DNA of 37,955 bases from Saccoglossus kowalevskii (lineage: Eukaryota > Hemichordata > Enteropneusta > Harrimaniidae): the NCBI RefSeq assembly GCF_000003605.2, contig NW_003145402.1:1-37955 (forward strand), written 5' to 3'. The translations under genes and the position numbers were made by a program. The notes under the pieces were generated by a model. The model was not told the origin of the DNA and did no database searches. It saw nothing but the letters and a program-made list of their open reading frames with translations. Shown one piece after another: positions 36,491 to 37,955 of this stretch. Numbering within the stretch: the first letter of the stretch is position 1; each line of letters opens with the position of its first letter.

Positions 36491-37218
36491 CCCTGACAGA
36501 TGAGTAGTCAGGTGATCGACCGATAATGGAAGTAAATTTCAATCGGTCGTGGTTAGTGCTTGCATGGGAGACAACCTGAGAAAACCAGCGGGTAACACTT
36601 TTTTGAGTTTTTGCTGTCTGCATCTATTTGGTCCAAACTATTAAAACAGCGTGCAAAGTTCTCCAAAGCGATTCCAAAGTTGCTAGATTTGTTTGTTTAT
36701 TTGATCTAAGTTGTTGTTATATCGAACCACGCAGTTATAAAGTATGAAAAATGACTAAAATCCATTTGAAACCTCCCATGTTAGCAGACTGTCATATGAG
36801 CCGGCCGTAAAATGAACAAACACATACTAAAATTTTTTAAATCGATTGAAAAGTTGGTGGATTTGCGTGTATATTCCAACTAAGTCATTTCATATAGAAC
36901 CCCGCAGTTAAATTTAGAATAAAATTATGTAAAGGCCTAAAAAGTCTATTTATGTTGGCACATTGTACCACAACCCCAGCGCAAAGTGATTAGCAAAGTG
37001 CTTACAAAGTTGTGAAAAGCTTGTGTAAAGTTGGGAGATTTACATGGAAATGTTACCTATTCTGTTACATTATCGAGTCCAGTTGTTAAAAGTTCGCGAA
37101 AGTGAATGAAATATGTCATAAAACTCCGTTTGAATATCGTAGTGGCCCTCGAAGGATGTAGAATTTTTAAACATTTTTATACATTCAATGGCCGCCAATT
37201 CCGATATTTTTTAAATGA
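36491..37218 (+). repeat. Monomer u51, A'/D3
   Basis: 728 bp. Front half matches u50, back half matches u46, so it looks recombinant. Confidence 0.93.
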
Positions 37219-37947
37219 CCCTGATAGATGAGTAGTCAGGTGATCGACCGATAATGGAAGTAAAGTTCAATCTGTCGTGGTTAGTTCTTGCATGGGAGAC
37301 AACCTGAGAAAACGAGCAGGTGACACTTTTTAGAGTTTTTGCAGTCTGCACCTATATGGTGCAAGCTGTTAAAACAGCGTGCAAAGTTCTCCAAAGTGAT
37401 TTTAAAATTGCTAGATTTGTTTGTTTATTTGATCTAAGTTGTTGTTATATCGAAGCACGCAATTATAAAGTATGAAAAATGACTAAAATCCAGTTGAAAC
37501 CTCCCATGTTAGCAGACTGTCATATGAGCCGGCCGTAAAATGAACAAACATATACTAAAAATGTTAAAAGCGATTTAAAAGTTGGTGGATTTGCGTGTAT
37601 ATTCCCCCTAAGACATTTCATATGGAACCCCGCAGTTAAATTTAGAAAAAAATTATGTAAAAGTCTAAAAAGGCTATTTATGTTGGCACATTGTACCACT
37701 ACCCAAGCGCAAAGTGATTAGCAAAGTGCTTGTAAAGTTGTGAAAAGCTTGTGCAAAGTTGGCAGACTTACATGGAAATGTTACCTATTCTGTTACATTA
37801 TCGAGTCCATTTGTTAAATGTTCGCGAAAGTGAATGAAATATGTCATAAAAGGCCGTTTGAATATCGTAGTGGCCCTCGAAGGATGTAGAATTTTTAAAC
37901 ATTTCAAATACATTCAATGGCCGTCAATTACGATTACTTTTAAATGA
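37219..37947 (+). repeat. Monomer u52, B/D2
   Basis: 729 bp. Module as u47; last complete copy. Confidence 0.93.
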
Positions 37948-37955
37948 CCCTGATA
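37948..37955 (+). repeat. Start of next monomer, cut by window end
   Basis: CCCTGATA, the first bases of the next 5S-like module; the array continues past the window. Confidence 0.9.

Larger units (their letters stand above)
1..37955 (+). repeat. Tandem satellite array, ~727-bp monomer, ~52 copies
   Basis: All sequence here is copies of one AT-rich monomer, head to tail, with no interruption or unique DNA. The CATGGG landmark recurs 52 times at a mean spacing of 726 bp. Copies are numbered u1-u52 from the CCCTGATAG-like start of the 5S-like module. Module forms: A has GTGCTTGCATGG and CCAGCAGG; A' has AATTTCAATCGG, usually TAGTCAGG, and CCAGCGGG; B has CTGTCGTGG, GTTCTTGCATGG and CGAGCAGG. 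Spacer forms: D1 has TTATTACATACAGAAC, AAAACAGCT and CAACGTGAGTAAC; D2 has CATTTCATATGGAACC, AAAAAGGCT and CAAAGTGATTAGC; D3 has CATATAGAACC, AAGGCCTAAAAAGTC and CCACAACCC. These combine freely, so copies are mosaics. No coding potential is evident. Confidence 0.98.

Noticed and set aside
1-37955. CENP-B box or telomere repeat
   Set aside because: No sequence fitting the 17-bp CENP-B box and no short telomeric repeat was seen in the monomer.
1-37955. CRISPR array or bacterial repeat region
   Set aside because: Period of 727 bp, spacers that are themselves repeats, and no cas genes; the structure is a eukaryotic satellite.
1-37955. Functional 5S rDNA cluster
   Set aside because: Box A and the 5' third are too diverged for a normal 5S gene, and two copies lack that half entirely. 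An unusual host 5S cannot be wholly excluded without its sequence.
1-37955. Tandem LTRs or other retroelement-derived repeats
   Set aside because: No terminal dinucleotide pattern, primer-binding site, polypurine tract or target duplications seen.

Overview
The whole window (1-37955) is one uninterrupted tandem satellite array. I see no host protein-coding gene, transposon, CRISPR array or unique flanking DNA. The monomer is about 727 bp, AT-rich and arranged head to tail in one orientation. Counting a fixed landmark (the CATGGG in each monomer) gives 52 occurrences from 265 to 37291, a mean period of 726 bp. There are partial monomers at both edges. Most periods are 724-730 bp; the exceptions are explained by a few visible indels.

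The main result is that each monomer carries, on the + strand, a roughly 110-bp module resembling a 5S ribosomal RNA gene. The best part is the second half of the internal control region: the TGGTTAGT block, then GATGGGAGAC-type box C, then a T6 run at the position of a pol III terminator. From the GGAAG block to the ACC after box C, the subtype A' consensus aligns without gaps to a vertebrate-type 5S consensus recalled from memory, at about 44 of 59 positions. The array therefore looks like a 5S-derived satellite, or a degenerate 5S rDNA cluster in which the gene-like part plus a roughly 610-bp spacer is the repeat unit.

Layout. Positions 1-229 are the tail of a monomer cut by the window edge. 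Fifty-two numbered monomers (u1-u52) follow from 230 to 37947, and 37948-37955 is the start of the next. Monomers are mosaics of three forms of the 5S-like module (A, A', B) and about three forms of the downstream spacer (D1, D2, D3), defined in the array entry. There is no strict higher-order repeat. Instead there are local duplications: (u11,u12)/(u13,u14), u23/u25, u32/u33 and u50/u51. There are also long-range block copies: u27-u28/u41-u42, u5/u17/u21, u46-u47/u51-u52, u9/u37, u1/u34, u4/u26/u48. This is what repeated unequal exchange and gene conversion leave. One monomer (u22) holds a sharply bounded, highly substituted 360-bp patch, and a few short stretches have clustered single-base indels that may be sequencing errors.

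Organism. The content is eukaryotic nuclear satellite DNA, probably pericentromeric, subtelomeric or other heterochromatin. I cannot name the species. CpG is not visibly depleted (about 22 per monomer, close to expectation by hand count), and the 5S module looks slightly closer to invertebrate-type 5S. Both hints favour an invertebrate, weakly. Short open reading frames recur on both strands at the same phase of the monomer; they are by-products of the repeat, not genes.
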